From Hericium rajendrae (taxonomy: Eukaryota; Basidiomycota; Agaricomycetes; Russulales; Hericiaceae), in the NCBI GenBank assembly GCA_033439255.1, contig CM065882.1, positions 1,860,001-1,924,000 of the forward strand: a stretch of DNA of 64,000 bases, written 5' to 3'. Shown in pieces: positions 19,178 to 30,918 of this stretch (positions within the stretch are counted from its first letter, which is position 1; each line of letters opens with the position of its first letter). The position numbers and the translations under genes were made by a program. The notes below the pieces were generated by a model. The model saw only the letters and a program-made list of their open reading frames with translations. It ran no database searches and was not told the DNA's origin.

Positions 19178-19801
19178 TGTAACGGATGCCGGGTGCCGAG
19201 TGATGTCATGCGACGCCAGGCGCCGGGAGCCATCACGCGCCAACACGGAATCTCGAGGTAGCCGGGCCCGGAAGCGCCGCCTTCCCGATTAGGTAGTCAA
19301 GCCACACCGGCCGACCTACTGTACAGTTGAGGGCGGACCTACAATCTTATTTTCTTCCGTATTTAGTGTACGTCTTGTGTAGGAAAAACATGATCAATCA
19401 TTGTCTATCATCTTCCGAATCTTACTTCTCTCTTCTTGCTTTTTCCTTTCTCTCGAACGACGTCTGCGCGCGCGCTTCGAACGAGCGCCCGCGCCTTGCT
19501 TCTGAACGAGGAAGTCGAAGCGCGCCCACATACGCAAATCCGGCCAAAGGCCGTCTTTGGTGAGTGGACCGCCTCGTCTTCTTCTTCTCTCCACGACGCG
19601 TCGTCCGAGGTAACAGGCGAGTTCGCCTGCCTCGTCCTCCGTCCCTCCGATTCCTAGGAGTCTTTGTCGAGCCGAACTGAGACTTCTCGTTCGACTTTGA
19701 CTCGGGCGCCTCGCTTGGACTCGAGGACCGCACACACCTCTGCTCTCCAACGCCCGCTAGCCACGGTGAGGACTCCCGGTACTTGCGACCGTTGCGTCAC
19801 A
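19178..19801 (+). repeat. Probable 3' LTR of element A
   Basis: Begins TGTAACGG after a purine tract and probably ends TTGCGTCACA, giving 624 bp with TG...CA termini. The other LTR is outside the window, so the right boundary and the target duplication cannot be confirmed. Confidence 0.6.
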
Positions 19802-20485
19802 CCAGTGAGATACGATATGCGTACCTCCGATCGATGATTTAAACGTCGAGGAACATGAGTCAGGTGCGTTCGATGTAACGACATGGTCGCTCAAAGCTTC
19901 TGTTAAATCAAACGTCAGGGTCGACCAAGCGCCCTATCGGGCATGTTCGGACACTGTTCAGACTGGAAGACGCCCGAAATACCAATCAATAGCCCGTATG
20001 GCAAGTACCTATACACGACTACACACTGATGAGGTGACGCAGACCTGGGCGACTCGGAGAATCTTCTGCGAAGTTGGTGCACTGTCTCGTGCCGCTGGAG
20101 CCTTTCTAGTCTCATACCAAGACCCCGCGAGAGGATACACTTCCTTCCTTCCTTCCTTCCTTCCTTCCTTCCGCCGATTACGTGAGCGGTTTGGAACGAA
20201 CCTATGATAGGAGCCTTTCGGTGACTGAGGAAAATCGACCGACTGATTCAAGAACGATAAACCGATTGGTCAATGGCTAAGTGGAAACTCTAATCAAGTC
20301 GACGAAAGGGAATCAGTAGCAAAATGTCTTCTTGTCATTATCATAAGACGAAAGAGTAGTAACCGCACTGGTACAAATAAGGTCTATCACAAAAAAATGG
20401 CTAGATGGCACATCGCGTACAAGTAAAATTCGCGTGAAATCAGGCAAGGCAGCTAATAAACCACGTTCTGCGGACCTGCTATCAC
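19802..20485. other. Intergenic region beside element A
   Basis: 684 bp without a convincing gene, between the end of element A and the 3' end of the first hydrolase. Contains the TTCC microsatellite at 20141-20172. Confidence 0.6.
20141..20172. repeat. (TTCC)8 microsatellite
   Basis: Eight uninterrupted TTCC units, in non-coding DNA between element A and the hydrolase gene. Confidence 0.95.
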
Positions 20486-21823
20486 TCAGACTGGGACATG
20501 CTTCTGCAAAAACGCGATCTCAGCATTGATCGACTCCTCGAACCGCTTCTTCTTAGGGTAGATTTCGAAATGTTCCGCTGCATGTAAGATTGAGCATTCA
20601 AAATACTCATGCAACTCGGAGACGCTACTCACCATCTTTAACTTCTACCAGCTCTCCTTGGTCGCTCGCGTTGATCACATCGCGTGCGTAATCGATGTGA
20701 CAAAGTACATCGGCCGTAGGCGCAACGATGAGAAGAGGGCAAGCGATGCGTATCTTCTTGGCGGTGTCTCGTGGGCTGTAGGATGGAATCTGGAAAAGTG
20801 TGCTGGCAGAAATCTGAAATGATCAAGAGTGAGAACTGGGAACCTTCCGTGAATACTCGTTCAAAACATACGGAATTCGTAAAGCTAAAAGAAACATCAT
20901 AAGCATCGGCAGTCTAAAAACAAGTACCCATACATACCTTCCTGGCACCGATTCTAGCTCTTTGATCTCTTCGACATAAGTATCACCTTGCATAAGTCCC
21001 AGGCCACCGGGAGGCGACGCGCAAGGAATGTAAATCGGACTGTAGCCAAAGAACTGCCGCACAGCATCAAGGACTGCCAGCCCAACCTGTTTTGCAAATG
21101 TGAGGCTAAGAGCGGGCTTCGCAGCATCAGTCGCGCCAAGATAGGGGCATTGCGCGATAGTTGCAAAGGGGCTAACTCGAGGCTAGGGGGCAGCATAAGA
21201 GAAAGAAGACCCAGAGAATGAGCAACGATGATTTACCTCCCCAGATATGCTCACGACATGTCCACCTTGATAGGGGATTAGTACAGAGACGGTTTCGACT
21301 GAGAACGACAGCGCACCTGCGAAGCTGGAACCCCAAAGCACGACGCGGTGCGGATCAAATTCGACTTGTTGACGCGCCCACTTCACGACTGTACGATAGT
21401 CGTCGTGCTTCATTTCGTTCGAGTGGATGTTCCTTGGTTCACCATCTACGATGCACAGGGGCATGAGTCTAGGGGCGCCATACCTGTGAGGGATCACAGA
21501 TAGCCACTGACCTGACAGACCCCAGCAGCGATAGTCGAACACTGCGCATCCGTATCCAAGGGAGGCAAACCTTTCGGCATATACGCCGAGGCCCATCCCT
21601 TTGGTAGCTCCCAATCCATGTGCGCTGAGCAACATTGGATAATTTGAACGTCGAAAGGAGCGTCGTTATGAAACAATACGTACATGACGATGACAGGGAC
21701 AGGCTTGCTGCTAGATGCACCAGCGGGGACATACTTCCACACGTCAAGGTCCCAGTTGGGTGTCACTGACGGTACCTTCACCGTCGTCATCTCGAATTTC
21801 GCAGATTCTTCGTTGTCAGCCAT
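20486..21823 (-). CDS. Alpha/beta hydrolase, paralog 1
   Basis: At least six introns. ATG 21823 (MADNEESAKF); first intron 21683-21625. Continuity gives TTVKVPSVTPNWDLDVWKYV, then VIAHGLGATKG (oxyanion strand), GYGCAVFDYRCWGLSG, WARQQVEFDPHRVVLWGSSFAGGH and, near the end, the acid-bearing IVAPTADVL and the His of EHFEIYPKKKRF. The stop is TGA at 20488-20486. The putative nucleophile is the Ser encoded at 21326-21324 in G-S-S-F-A-G. The fold and catalytic triad order fit a cytosolic alpha/beta hydrolase related to the esterase/S15-like group; the substrate is unknown. No signal peptide seen. A paralog on the same strand lies at 23909-25348, with an unrelated plus-strand gene between them. Confidence 0.85.
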
Positions 21824-22684
21824 CGCAAAAAAAAGACAAGGGATGAAGGCGGGGGAAGAATTAGGCTTCAAACTGTGGCAAGTTCAGCTTGAAGATGAGG
21901 CCGATGAGGGGAAAGATTGCGCCGTTAGCTAAGGGCCTTAGGAGACCGCCCCAGTGCAAGACAGGGATGCGGAAGCGCAGCCGGGCGAGCTATTCTCCTC
22001 GCGCCGATCGCCAAGTTCCGCTGCGCGCGGATACTGCGCGGATGTAAACGCGTCGGTAAACATGTGACCGTGTCTTCGTCGTCGACGATGGCGGTAGCGG
22101 TTCCGCGGCTAGCTGAGAAGAATATGTTTCTTTAGTGGACTTGAAATCGGCCACAAAAGGGATGCTACTGTTAGTGGTGCGAAGAGAGTCGTGTGCAGTT
22201 ACCAGTATGAAGTCGAACTTGTCGACATTTGTTGCACCCTTGAAGCAGGCTTCATGACGACTTCAAGAACGAGACATGTACATGATGCTGGGATTGAAGA
22301 AGGGTTCAAATCCTTTTGCAAGGCATGTAATGACATGAAAAGGTGTTGAGGACAGAACAGCTTCATCGCGACATCATCGTCAACTAACTAATTGATTGTG
22401 ACATGCAGCAGCGTCACGTCACGCTGTGTTTAGCTCTTTCCATCAATTCATCGTTGTCGCTGGCGACGTCCGTTAGAACGCTCAGCGGCAGTGTATCGCC
22501 CATTTACAAGGCCTTCGTCTCCATTTTCCAGGAGCACGGGCAACTTTCAGACCTGTTCGTCTCTCGACCCATCTTGGATAGTGGACGAATCTGACGACTC
22601 TCTTTCAGGCTCATAAGAAGCGTGAGAGCCCGAGGAGAAGCGAGCACACATTGACGCAACGGCTCCAAGTCTGTGCAGTTGGAT
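21824..22684. other. Divergent promoter region between hydrolase 1 and the next gene
   Basis: 861 bp upstream of two divergent genes. No clear TATA box and no convincing ORF. Probably holds both promoters and possibly a 5' exon of the plus-strand gene. Confidence 0.5.
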
Positions 22685-23503
22685 ATGGGGAACAAGAGGA
22701 ACAGCGGACCACATATAGCGCCCCGCCGTGAAGGTCTGAGATCAGCGCAACAGGATCCCAAACAGATAAAGCAAAAACGGGCTCTTGTGGACGAGTGTCA
22801 CTGTGGCGGGCAGGAAGAGACACTCTTGCCTCAGGCCAAGCGGATGCGTCTCAGCACGTACGATGAAGACGATCCTGAGGAACTTCAGATCATCAGCGAA
22901 GGAGAACCCAGCTATTCAAACAACGACGCAGATGTCACACGCGTCGAACAACCTGAAACTGGCTATGTTGGCCAAGTTTCTGGTGGTGACATGATCGATC
23001 TCATGTCTAGCTTTGGCGTTGAGGTCGACAAGTCACGCATGGAAGAGTACCTCGAGTGCTACGCAGCTGAAGAGCGCCGTTGGGCGCGTGCAAGTTTCGA
23101 AGAATGGCGTGCAGGCGCCAAGGAGGTAGTGGATAATTTCACCGGAGTTATGCAGATGGTAAGTCAAACCGATCTATGGCTTTCTATCGCGAGACCTTAA
23201 TAGTCCCTTGTTTGGCAGTACACCACGCAGGCTGTCAATCGTGCGCTGTGCGTCACAAGCCGCTGCCTCGCATCTGCCTTGCTTGAACGCTGAAATGTCA
23301 TGTTTATCCCTAACAGCGCGAAAAAGGAAGCTTATGTCACTATGCACAATGAACTCCACATGCATCGCGCCCTTCTTTACGCTCGCGGCGAGAAAATGAA
23401 AAGGTTTCGCAGCAAGGAGCATATTAAGGAGCATGTCGTGGAGGCCGTTGAACTTATGCTTGAGAGCGAAAGCAAGGATGTCAAGGCCGTAGGAGAAGCC
23501 TGA
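22685..23503 (+). CDS. Unknown helical protein, three exons
   Basis: Exons 22685-23158, 23219-23247 and 23317-23503 give 229 residues. Introns are 60 nt (GTAAGT..GGCAG) and 69 nt (GTGCGT..CCTAACAG). The protein has a basic, possibly nuclear, N-terminus (KQKR, AKRMR), an acidic middle (DEDDPEELQI), and a long helical C-terminal half. In that half the sequence across the 29-nt exon reads smoothly as YTTQAVNRALAKKEAYVTMHNELHMHRALLYARGEKMKRF. I recognise no family. An upstream coding exon cannot be excluded because the frame stays open before this ATG. Confidence 0.6.
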
Positions 23504-23908
23504 AGAGTTCAACGTCTCGGACATATCAGCAAAACCTCGGCAATTCTCTGGTGGCGATCCTCGCGTTCGTTTCTGTGCTGGACTTTGCTTTCCGTCTCTG
23601 GTATCCTGCACTGTTGTCTCATGCCTCATTTGTCTGTTTCTGTGTCTTCAAATCTTGGTGCATGCGTCCATCACTGGCTCCGAAATTTCGTCTCTTTACA
23701 CGGCTCGGTTCCGGCTTCTCTCAGCTTCTCTTGTCTTCTGGCATCTGGCTTTATGCGTCCGTGAATGATGGTTCGAAATGACATTGTGGTAATACTGCGA
23801 ATGGGTTAACGAAGAAGCCGGACATGACGCTTGATTCGGAGGCTCAGATATCAGTGCATGAATACATATTAGACCGTTTCTGGGGTCACGCCTCGCCTGC
23901 CACGAGTG
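23504..23908. other. Convergent 3' region
   Basis: 405 bp between the ends of two convergent genes. T-rich, no gene seen. Confidence 0.5.
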
Positions 23909-25348
23909 CTACAATCTCGCATACACAGGCACATGTTTTTCCAGAAACTCCAGCTGTGCTTTTAGGGCCTGTGACCAGTACTTTCTTCCAGGATATAAAT
24001 CAAAGTGATCGGCTACGTTGGCATAATCTTTAGAACCTGTCAGCGTGGAATGTGAGTGACACGACTTACCTTCGTCAAACCCGGCTACCTCACTCTTTGC
24101 CGCGACTTTTGCGACGTCATAACAGCCTTTTGCCATATAAAGCCTGTCGAGAGCTGGCACAAGCAGCAAGATTGGACATGTAATGGGAGATTTCGTTGCA
24201 ACTTGAAGAGGATGATACGCTATTGTTTTCAACCACGTACGCGCTGGAATCTAAGAACTTCCGGTTAATTACAGGTTCAAGCAGCAAAAGCCCTTTGACT
24301 CACCTGGTTCCGACAGCTAAAATGATAAAGCGAAATGGATGAGCATCGATATACAAGTGACTCTCGGATCGATACTCACCACCCGTTTTCTGTCCCTTGC
24401 AGCTGAAGCACAGCTTCCTTGTACCCTTTCCCCGTCATTATCGCGAAGTCGCCCCGGTCGCCCACGGCAGGGACATACACGGGGAACAGGGAGAGCGCCT
24501 CGCAGACAGCGTCGAGAAAGATGCTCACAGCGAGGCGGAGTAGGTTCAGATTAGCAACAGGATGCTCGCTTGTGCCGGTGTAAGGGCACTGGGAAATCGC
24601 AGCGGCCACATCGAGAGAAGGCTGATTCAAAGTTTCCAAGTCAGTGCTAGGTCTCAGGTGTTAAGGCGAGATACGTACTTCGGTTGAGAGACAGATAACA
24701 TGACCTCCTGTAGCTAACGTCAGGAAAGTCGAGCGCTAAGTGACACTATGCAAATGCACCTGAGTAGCCAGTGCCCCACAAGACGATGCGGTTGGGATCA
24801 TACTCAGGCTGTTGACGCGCCCAATTGATGACAGTGCGCCAATCTTCGTGCTGAGACTCGGGCACTGTCAAATGACGAGGGATGCCATCTAAGAACGAAT
24901 GCAGCGTCAGCCACGAATATAGGTCTCTATAGAGAACATGAAAACGAAACCTGAAAATCCCCAGTGCCGATAGTCGAAGACGAGACAGGCGTAGCCCCTA
25001 GCTGTGAACTCGCTTGCATACACGCTGAGCATCATTTGCTTTACAGCGCCAAGTGCGTGCGCCCTGCAGATCGGACATGAAGTCGGCACTAAATGTCAAT
25101 CTAAAGTACTGCCAGAACATACATGATGATCAGTGGCAATACCTTGCCATTCGAGGCATTTTCTGGTAGATATTTCCAAACGTCCAGATCGCAACCGGGA
25201 GTTGCGGAAGGAACCTTGACGGTTGTTCTGTAGCATCCTCACGAATCAGCTCTTATGTCCGTCGACTCTGTTTCTATCCATGGAGAATTACTGACCGAGG
25301 CAAATCAAGAAATTCGTGTACCGTTTCCTGGGTCTCGCTCTCTATCAT
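23909..25348 (-). CDS. Alpha/beta hydrolase, paralog 2, Gly at the nucleophile position
   Basis: ATG 25348 (MIESETQETVHEFLDL), then introns with clear GT..AG borders. The exons match paralog 1 segment by segment: TTVKVPSATPGCDLDVWKYL, IIMAHALGAVKQMML, GYACLVFDYRHWGFSG, INWARQQPEYDPNRIVLW, GHVICLSTE, then the acid region LLVPALDRL and the His of ADHFDLYPGRKYW. Stop 23911-23909. At the nucleophile elbow the sequence is G-T-G-Y-S-G, with GGC (24769-24767) where paralog 1 has AGC for Ser. Asp and His are kept. The reading frame is otherwise intact, so this is either an inactive paralog with a non-catalytic role, an enzyme using another residue, or an early pseudogene. Confidence 0.8.
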
Positions 25349-26027
25349 TCTGATAAGACGATTGCTGCACCTCGCCCGTGGGCCAAAACGCTGAGGGTAT
25401 GAGAGCAAGAGTACTTACAAAGCTCATATGCCGCGTCCAAGTTCCGTCATGTCCGCAGCTCCTATTGTGTGGGGAAACACCTCGAGTGGCCCAGAGCAGC
25501 CCCCATGAGAAGTCCAAGATCCAATTTATTGTCGTTTGTTGGTAATAGAGGGGTTGAATATGACTGAGGATGAAGTAACGAGTATCATTGCGCATGCAGT
25601 CCAGTGCAATTAGGACCGAGCGGAGGTACGGAAGTGTCGCAGTGTAAGTACTCTAGTACTTGACGCGTTGACGCTCGAGCGCTCGCTCGCCATAACCTCG
25701 GGAAGCTCGCACAAGCCAGCGAAGTCCACTTAGACTCAGTGATTCCATCCGAATTCTTGGATCCCAGCTATATATACAAATAGTATACTGATGGAGAACG
25801 GTGCAGTGAAGAATCATAGCGGAGACACATGAACGCAGGATAAGAACAAGCTGAATAGGTACAGAACATTACTTTGAACAAACACAACACTGACCCGCTA
25901 GATGTAGGAATAATCATGGCATCATGTCTTAGACAATCCGGCTTAAGATAATTTTCCCAGAGAAACATGTCAGATTCTACTTTCTTCAGCCCCTCTTCAA
26001 TTTTTTGACCTTTAGCCCTGCATTCGT
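25349..26027. other. Intergenic region upstream of hydrolase 2
   Basis: 679 bp holding the promoter of hydrolase 2 and the 3' end of the next minus-strand gene. No supported ORF. Confidence 0.5.
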
Positions 26028-28312
26028 CTACCAGGGTCCCTTCGACACCTTCATCCATCCGCTTCTAGACGCCACGCTAGGCGCACGCGATCCTGCACCA
26101 GACTTTACAGATGCATCCCATGGTGACGGAAAATTGGACCGTTGGCCGCGCGCGAAGTCGACCTCATTATTAGTAGCCGGATAGCCCGAGGTCGAGTTAA
26201 CGTTTGCTCCGGGGGTGGAATTGTCCCATGGCGTCGAGTTGTTCGAATACTCTTTAGCGTTGGCAGTGCGTGCGACCGAGGACACAGTGCATCGGACTTC
26301 GTCGCCCCAGGTCGTGTGGCTGTCGGAGCAAGGATCGACGTTGCCGCTGTTGAACGCGACATCCTTGCCTTTCGCGTCGCCGTTCTGCATGCTCGGCGTT
26401 GTGTTCTTCCCATCGCTGGTGTCAACGCAGGGAAATTGTTCATTCTTGTTAGCTTGATCACTCATGGCTTGCGCGTCTTTGGCATCCTCATTCTTGTTCG
26501 CAGTTGAAGGAACATCTGTAAAACAACGAAAAATATTCCGCGAGCAAAACCATCGCCGATCCGTCCGCGTCATCAAAAAGCCCTCAAACCACAGAAAAGA
26601 CGGTATGAGACTCACCATCCCAAGGACAGTCTTCGCTGCCACCGCGACTTTTGTCGACCTTCCTCTTCTTAGCCTCCTTCCTGTGCGCCCGGTCCTCCCT
26701 TTCCTTTTGGCGCTGCAGTCTCTCTTCCTCCTTGCGCTTCGCTGCAGCGGCAGTCATCCGCATCTCGCAGACGCCGGCTTTACACAAGACATTGTGCAGC
26801 GGACAGCTGTGCTTCCACGGCAGGAACTTGTCCTCACGTGGCATCGCATAAATGCTCCAGGGCGGTGTGCCGTCATCTCCCTCCTCGGGATCGTGCGCAT
26901 CCTCTGTCCTGCCGTCCCGCTGACCTCGCACGTTTAGACTCTCTGGGGTCGTGTCGATATTCGGAGCCGATGGGACAAGGGATCGCACAGACGGGAGCAA
27001 GTCGTCCTTGTCCTCGTCCTCGTCCTCCGAGTGCGGCATTGTTAGGGCTGACGAACGCGTGGGGGTAATGCTGGATGCCAAGCTTTGCGCCGATGACTTC
27101 AGCGTAGGAGGAAATTTCGTGCCTGCAAAAGCAGCTGAGTACAGTGTTGATATAGCGAAACTTATATCGAACCGTTATCGAACAAACGGTTCATACATGG
27201 GTTTTTGCTGGCTGACTTGGCGACAATGACAGAAGCACAGGTTGGGCCAGTGTTCCTCGCAGTAAAAGCTTCCGACTCATTCACATTTCCGCTTCTAGAA
27301 GCGCAGCTTTGCGACTTCGGAGCGCCTTGAGTCCATTCTGCTGCGGACATAGGCTTGGACAGCTTCTGATCCGCAGAAAAAGCGGCACCAGCCTTGGCTT
27401 GACGCCTTCGGGCCAAACAGACTACAGGCGAACAAGATTCAGATGCCTGTCATGAAATCGGCGCAAAGGGTAGCTACCTGGAGTGACCGAAGCACGATGA
27501 AGCGGGAAGGATGCTGCAGGCAGTGGGCGGCAAAGTGGTCCAACGGTAGGGTTCTCCGGGGGAACCTCACAGTATGAGCTCGGCGGATAGGGAGAACTAC
27601 TGGAAAAAAAAACCGAGATCGGTCAGCTGTAGTCAGTGGCACATAAGCTCGACAAAGCTACATATTGTCTGCACTCCATCCATGGAACCAGTGCTCTTCT
27701 ATTTCAACGCGCTTCCAACCTAGTCCATATTCCTTGAATGACGCCATCATAAATGTCAAAGCACAATGTACGCACCATTCGCCCGCAGACCGCAGCTGGT
27801 ATCGTACGTGCAGTAGAATATCTTGGTTACCTGACCTTTCTCCTCGTCAGACGGATTTTGCAAGAATTCCGACCACTTGTGGGCGCCGAGCAGGCGATCA
27901 TAGCCATCGAAGTGCCGATCAACTTCCAGTACCACCATGCCCACCTAAAGGTGATCAGATGATCAGCACACTGACAGACCATCTGCGCGATTGACGAGCC
28001 CGAGCTTGTTGGGTATCGCGTCGCGCGTAGATTAATAGATTCAGAAGGAAGGCGGACGCATACCGAGGGCTTGAAGAAGAATGTGTACAACACATCCTTG
28101 CCTGTACAACAGGAGAGCCATCGTACTAAGTCCTTCTGGTCCTCGAACTGCTCCATCGTGGCATATAGCGGATACGGGTTGACCACAGTGAGGTATTTCG
28201 GCTCATCTTCCGCGGGTGGTGAAGTCGGCACGCGCTTAACCATCGTGCAGTGGATGGTTGGTGGCTTGTAAGAAGAGATGGGCTGGTAGAGATACGAGGT
28301 GATGTGCGGCAT
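26028..28312 (-). CDS. Multi-exon unknown protein
   Basis: ATG 28312 (MPHITSYLYQPISSYK). Exon 1 runs to 28064, with an intron 28063-27945. The next exon is VGMVVLEVDRHFDGYDRLLGAHKW. After a candidate 35-nt intron (27830-27796) come EWCVHCALTFMMASFKEYGLGW and EIEEHWFHGW. Later exons are low-complexity: a Pro-rich part, an Ala/Ser/Lys part, and an acidic stretch (EDEDEDKDD). A Cys/His motif FLPWKHSCPLHNVLCKAGVC is followed by a charged coiled-coil-like segment (KRKEEERLQRQKEREDRAHRKEAKKRKVDK). The C-terminus is Asn/Ser/Thr-rich and stops at 26030-26028. I believe this is one gene because phases agree through the first half, but the junctions around 27160-27090 were not resolved. Function unknown; the Cys/His motif and basic helix suggest a nuclear protein. 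Confidence 0.6.
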
Positions 28313-28981
28313 GCCATTTTCATAGCCTGTCTGCACTGGAGCTGCGACAGGTTGCGACGCTGCGGACAGGCTGCGACGCTGCGGACTGGTAGCTTCTTAG
28401 AATTGCACATGCCCAGCCCAGGGTATGGCGCACTCGAGAAAATCAAAATTGAAAGGCCTGATTTGTTAGCTTTTTTGACAGAGGCTGAGGCTGAGGTCAC
28501 ATACTGCTGCCTGCACTGAGCTTGACTGCAGTAAATACATTGACGATCAGCGCGGTCAAGTCGGTTGCCTCAGAAGCGTGGGAATGCACCCGGTGCCGCA
28601 GTTGCCGCAGTTGACAGCGTCAAACACTGTCGCGCTCGCGTCCTTCGAACTGACCTCAGTGACCGCAAAGCATCTGAACGAATAGAGTACTTGCATGTAT
28701 CAGAGTCAGGTTAAGGTGAGTCTTATACTAAGTTGTCTTGTCCCTTGCTCACAGCTGCTCTGCAGTGGCACACGAGTGAAGATGTTATTGTGTTTTCAGA
28801 TGCGCTTAGACGCCATGTTGGCAATGTACCCTCACATCATTTTGATATGCATGCGAATGCAGAGGGTCATCATACTTGCGCACATGCTCAAGGAACGCAG
28901 TCGAAAGCGCTCATGAATATACTGTAAAAGCTCGAGTGCAAAGTTCTTGGCAGTCGTCCTTGCATCTCTGTCTTTGCTGCC
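28313..28981. other. Divergent promoter region with a 19-bp tandem repeat
   Basis: 669 bp between the unknown minus-strand gene and the GMC pseudogene. Two copies of a 19-bp unit (GGTTGCGACGCTGCGGACA, 28350-28368, and a variant at 28369-28387) plus a partial unit lie just upstream of the minus-strand ATG. No other gene seen. Confidence 0.5.
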
Positions 28982-30918
28982 ATGAAACTCGTTCTGATCC
29001 TCTTCGCTTTCTTCACAAATGTCTCCAATATCTTCGCCTCCTTGCAGAAACCACATGCATCGACGGTGCAAGCTTATGGCATCTCCTCGGATCCTGCTAG
29101 TGCAGCTGACAAGACTTTTGACTACATCGTCGTCGGCGCGGGTTTGACGGGGACTACCGTGGCGGCGCGTCTCGCTGAGAATCCCGATATGAACATTTTA
29201 CTCATCGAAGCAGGCAACGATAACCGTGAGGACCCGCGGGTGTATGATATCGATATCTACAACTGGCTCACCACGCTGGGGACGGATTTGGATTGGGCGT
29301 GGCAAACAGACCAGAACAGAACAATCAGCGCTGATGGACGGCGGGCCCCAGCAATCCGCGTTTGTGTCTACTGCTTCCAACGTCACAGGTCTTCCGCTTC
29401 TGCCAGACGCTCTAGGCGGAGACGCGAATTGTGTTGCATACACGGCATTTGTCAGTCTTTCTTAGGGTACTCGATACACATTATGTTGACTTCTGGCGTT
29501 TGCAGTCAATAAACTGGCGTGATGACGACCATCGCTCTTCATCTGCCCAGGCCTACCTTACGCCTGTAGAGAAGACTCGCACGACCTGGCTCACCTTGAT
29601 CAATCACCAGGTCGGGTCTTTAATCGCTCTTGTTCTACGCTCCTGATCGGCGATGAAGGTCACCAAAGTTCTCTTTGCAAATGACAGCACTGTCCCCCAC
29701 GTCGCCACTGGTGTAAACTTCGGCACGTCGAACGGAACTGCCTACACAGCTCACGCCCGTCGTGAGGTCATCCTTGCTGCTGGAGCGATCCAGACCCCGT
29801 CCCTCCTCCAGCTCTCCGGGATTGGTGATTCTGTGCTCCTCGATTCTCTCGGCATCAATATCCTCATCGACCTCAAGACCGTCGGTCGCAATCTGCAAGA
29901 ACAGACCAACAACGCTCTCGGCGCGCATGGCAACGGATTCAGCAGAGGTGGTAAAGGCCCTTCGGATGTCATTGCCTTTCCAAACCTGTACCAGCTATTT
30001 GGGGCATCCGCTGAAGACGTAGCGCAAAATATAACGGAATCTTTGAGTAGCTGGGCAGAATTATGTGCATCGTCCGCTCTTTCGAAAGAAGCTTTGGAAG
30101 AGATCTACCGGGTACAGGCTGATGTTGTCATTAATAAGAAAGGTAAGGCCTGAGCTGCGCGTCTCTACTTGTCATAAATTGATTTGTCAATTCGTCAGCT
30201 CCGATCCCTGAAGTTTTTTTTCAATGCTGGTCTCCCTGAGTAAATGATCTTTTATTGCGTGCTACATGATAAGGAGTCATGACACAAATGTTCTACTCAA
30301 AGTGATCTGGGTATAGTTCCATGGCAGCTCTTGCCGTTCAGCCGAGGCATTGTTTCTATTACTGTAAGTCATGCATTGCTATATTCCACATAAACATTCT
30401 TATTGAAAGCGCCAACCGCAGTCGACGGATCCTTTCACCAAGCCCAATGTCAACGTCAACTACTTCAATGTGCCGTATGACCTGTCCGTCCAGATAGCTG
30501 GTACTCGCCTTGCCCGTCAAATTCTGGCAACTCCGCCAATGAGGTGAGGCCCTGCCTTGACCCGTTCTCTCGACGATTGAGATCTCATGGTCTGCCCAGC
30601 TCCCTCTCTGTTGGTGAAACGAGCCCTGGCTTCGATGCGGTCCCGAACGATGAGAACTTCGGCTCGGACGCCGATTGGGAACGCTGGATCCTCTCTGGCT
30701 TTGGCGCCGTGTCGCATCCCATCGGCACGGCAAGCATGATGCGGCGAGAGCTTGGTGGGGTTGTCGATGCCCGGCTTGTGGTATATGATACAGCGAATGT
30801 TCGTGTAGTAGACGCGTCGATCATGCCGCTGCAAATCAGCGCGCACCTGTCGAGCACGCTGTATGGTGTTGCTGAGAAAGCGGCAGACCTCATAAAGGCC
30901 GCCCAGTTGGCTCGTTAA
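28982..30918 (+). pseudogene. GMC oxidoreductase (AA3-type) pseudogene with internal deletion
   Basis: Starts with a secretion signal (MKLVLILFAFFTNVSNIFA), then the FAD dinucleotide motif VVGAGLTGTTVAARLAE and LLIEAGNDN. After DLDWAWQTDQNRTISA the frame shifts near 29335 and jumps to sequence matching the middle of the family (LPLLPDALGGDANCVAYTAF). About 100-130 residues are missing, including the GKTLGGSS flavin signature. Spliced exons continue with RSSSAQAYLTP and ARREVILAAGAIQTPSLLQLSGIG (GMC signature 2). A segment near 30200-30240 ends in a stop after FFQCWSP. The C-terminus keeps SHPIGTASM and ISAHLSSTLYG, the two active-site His regions. Intact relatives are secreted flavin oxidases such as aryl-alcohol or glucose oxidases of about 600 residues. 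Here the protein cannot be made whole. Confidence 0.85.

Larger units (their letters stand above)
1..19801 (+). mobile_element. Element A: chromodomain Ty3/gypsy LTR retrotransposon, 5' end outside the window
   Basis: The order RT, RNase H, integrase, chromodomain identifies a chromovirus of the Ty3/gypsy (Metaviridae) group. The pol frame runs from position 1 to 1812, is interrupted by the complete element B, and resumes at 13963. The inserted length (12,150 bp including one target-site copy) is a multiple of three, so the A frame is in phase on both sides. After pol comes a second long sense ORF (16058-19165), then a purine-rich tract and a probable 3' LTR starting TGTAAC at 19178. The 5' LTR, gag, protease and the start of RT lie left of the window. 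The right end at 19801 is inferred from a terminal TCACA, because the other LTR is not available for comparison. Confidence 0.85.
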
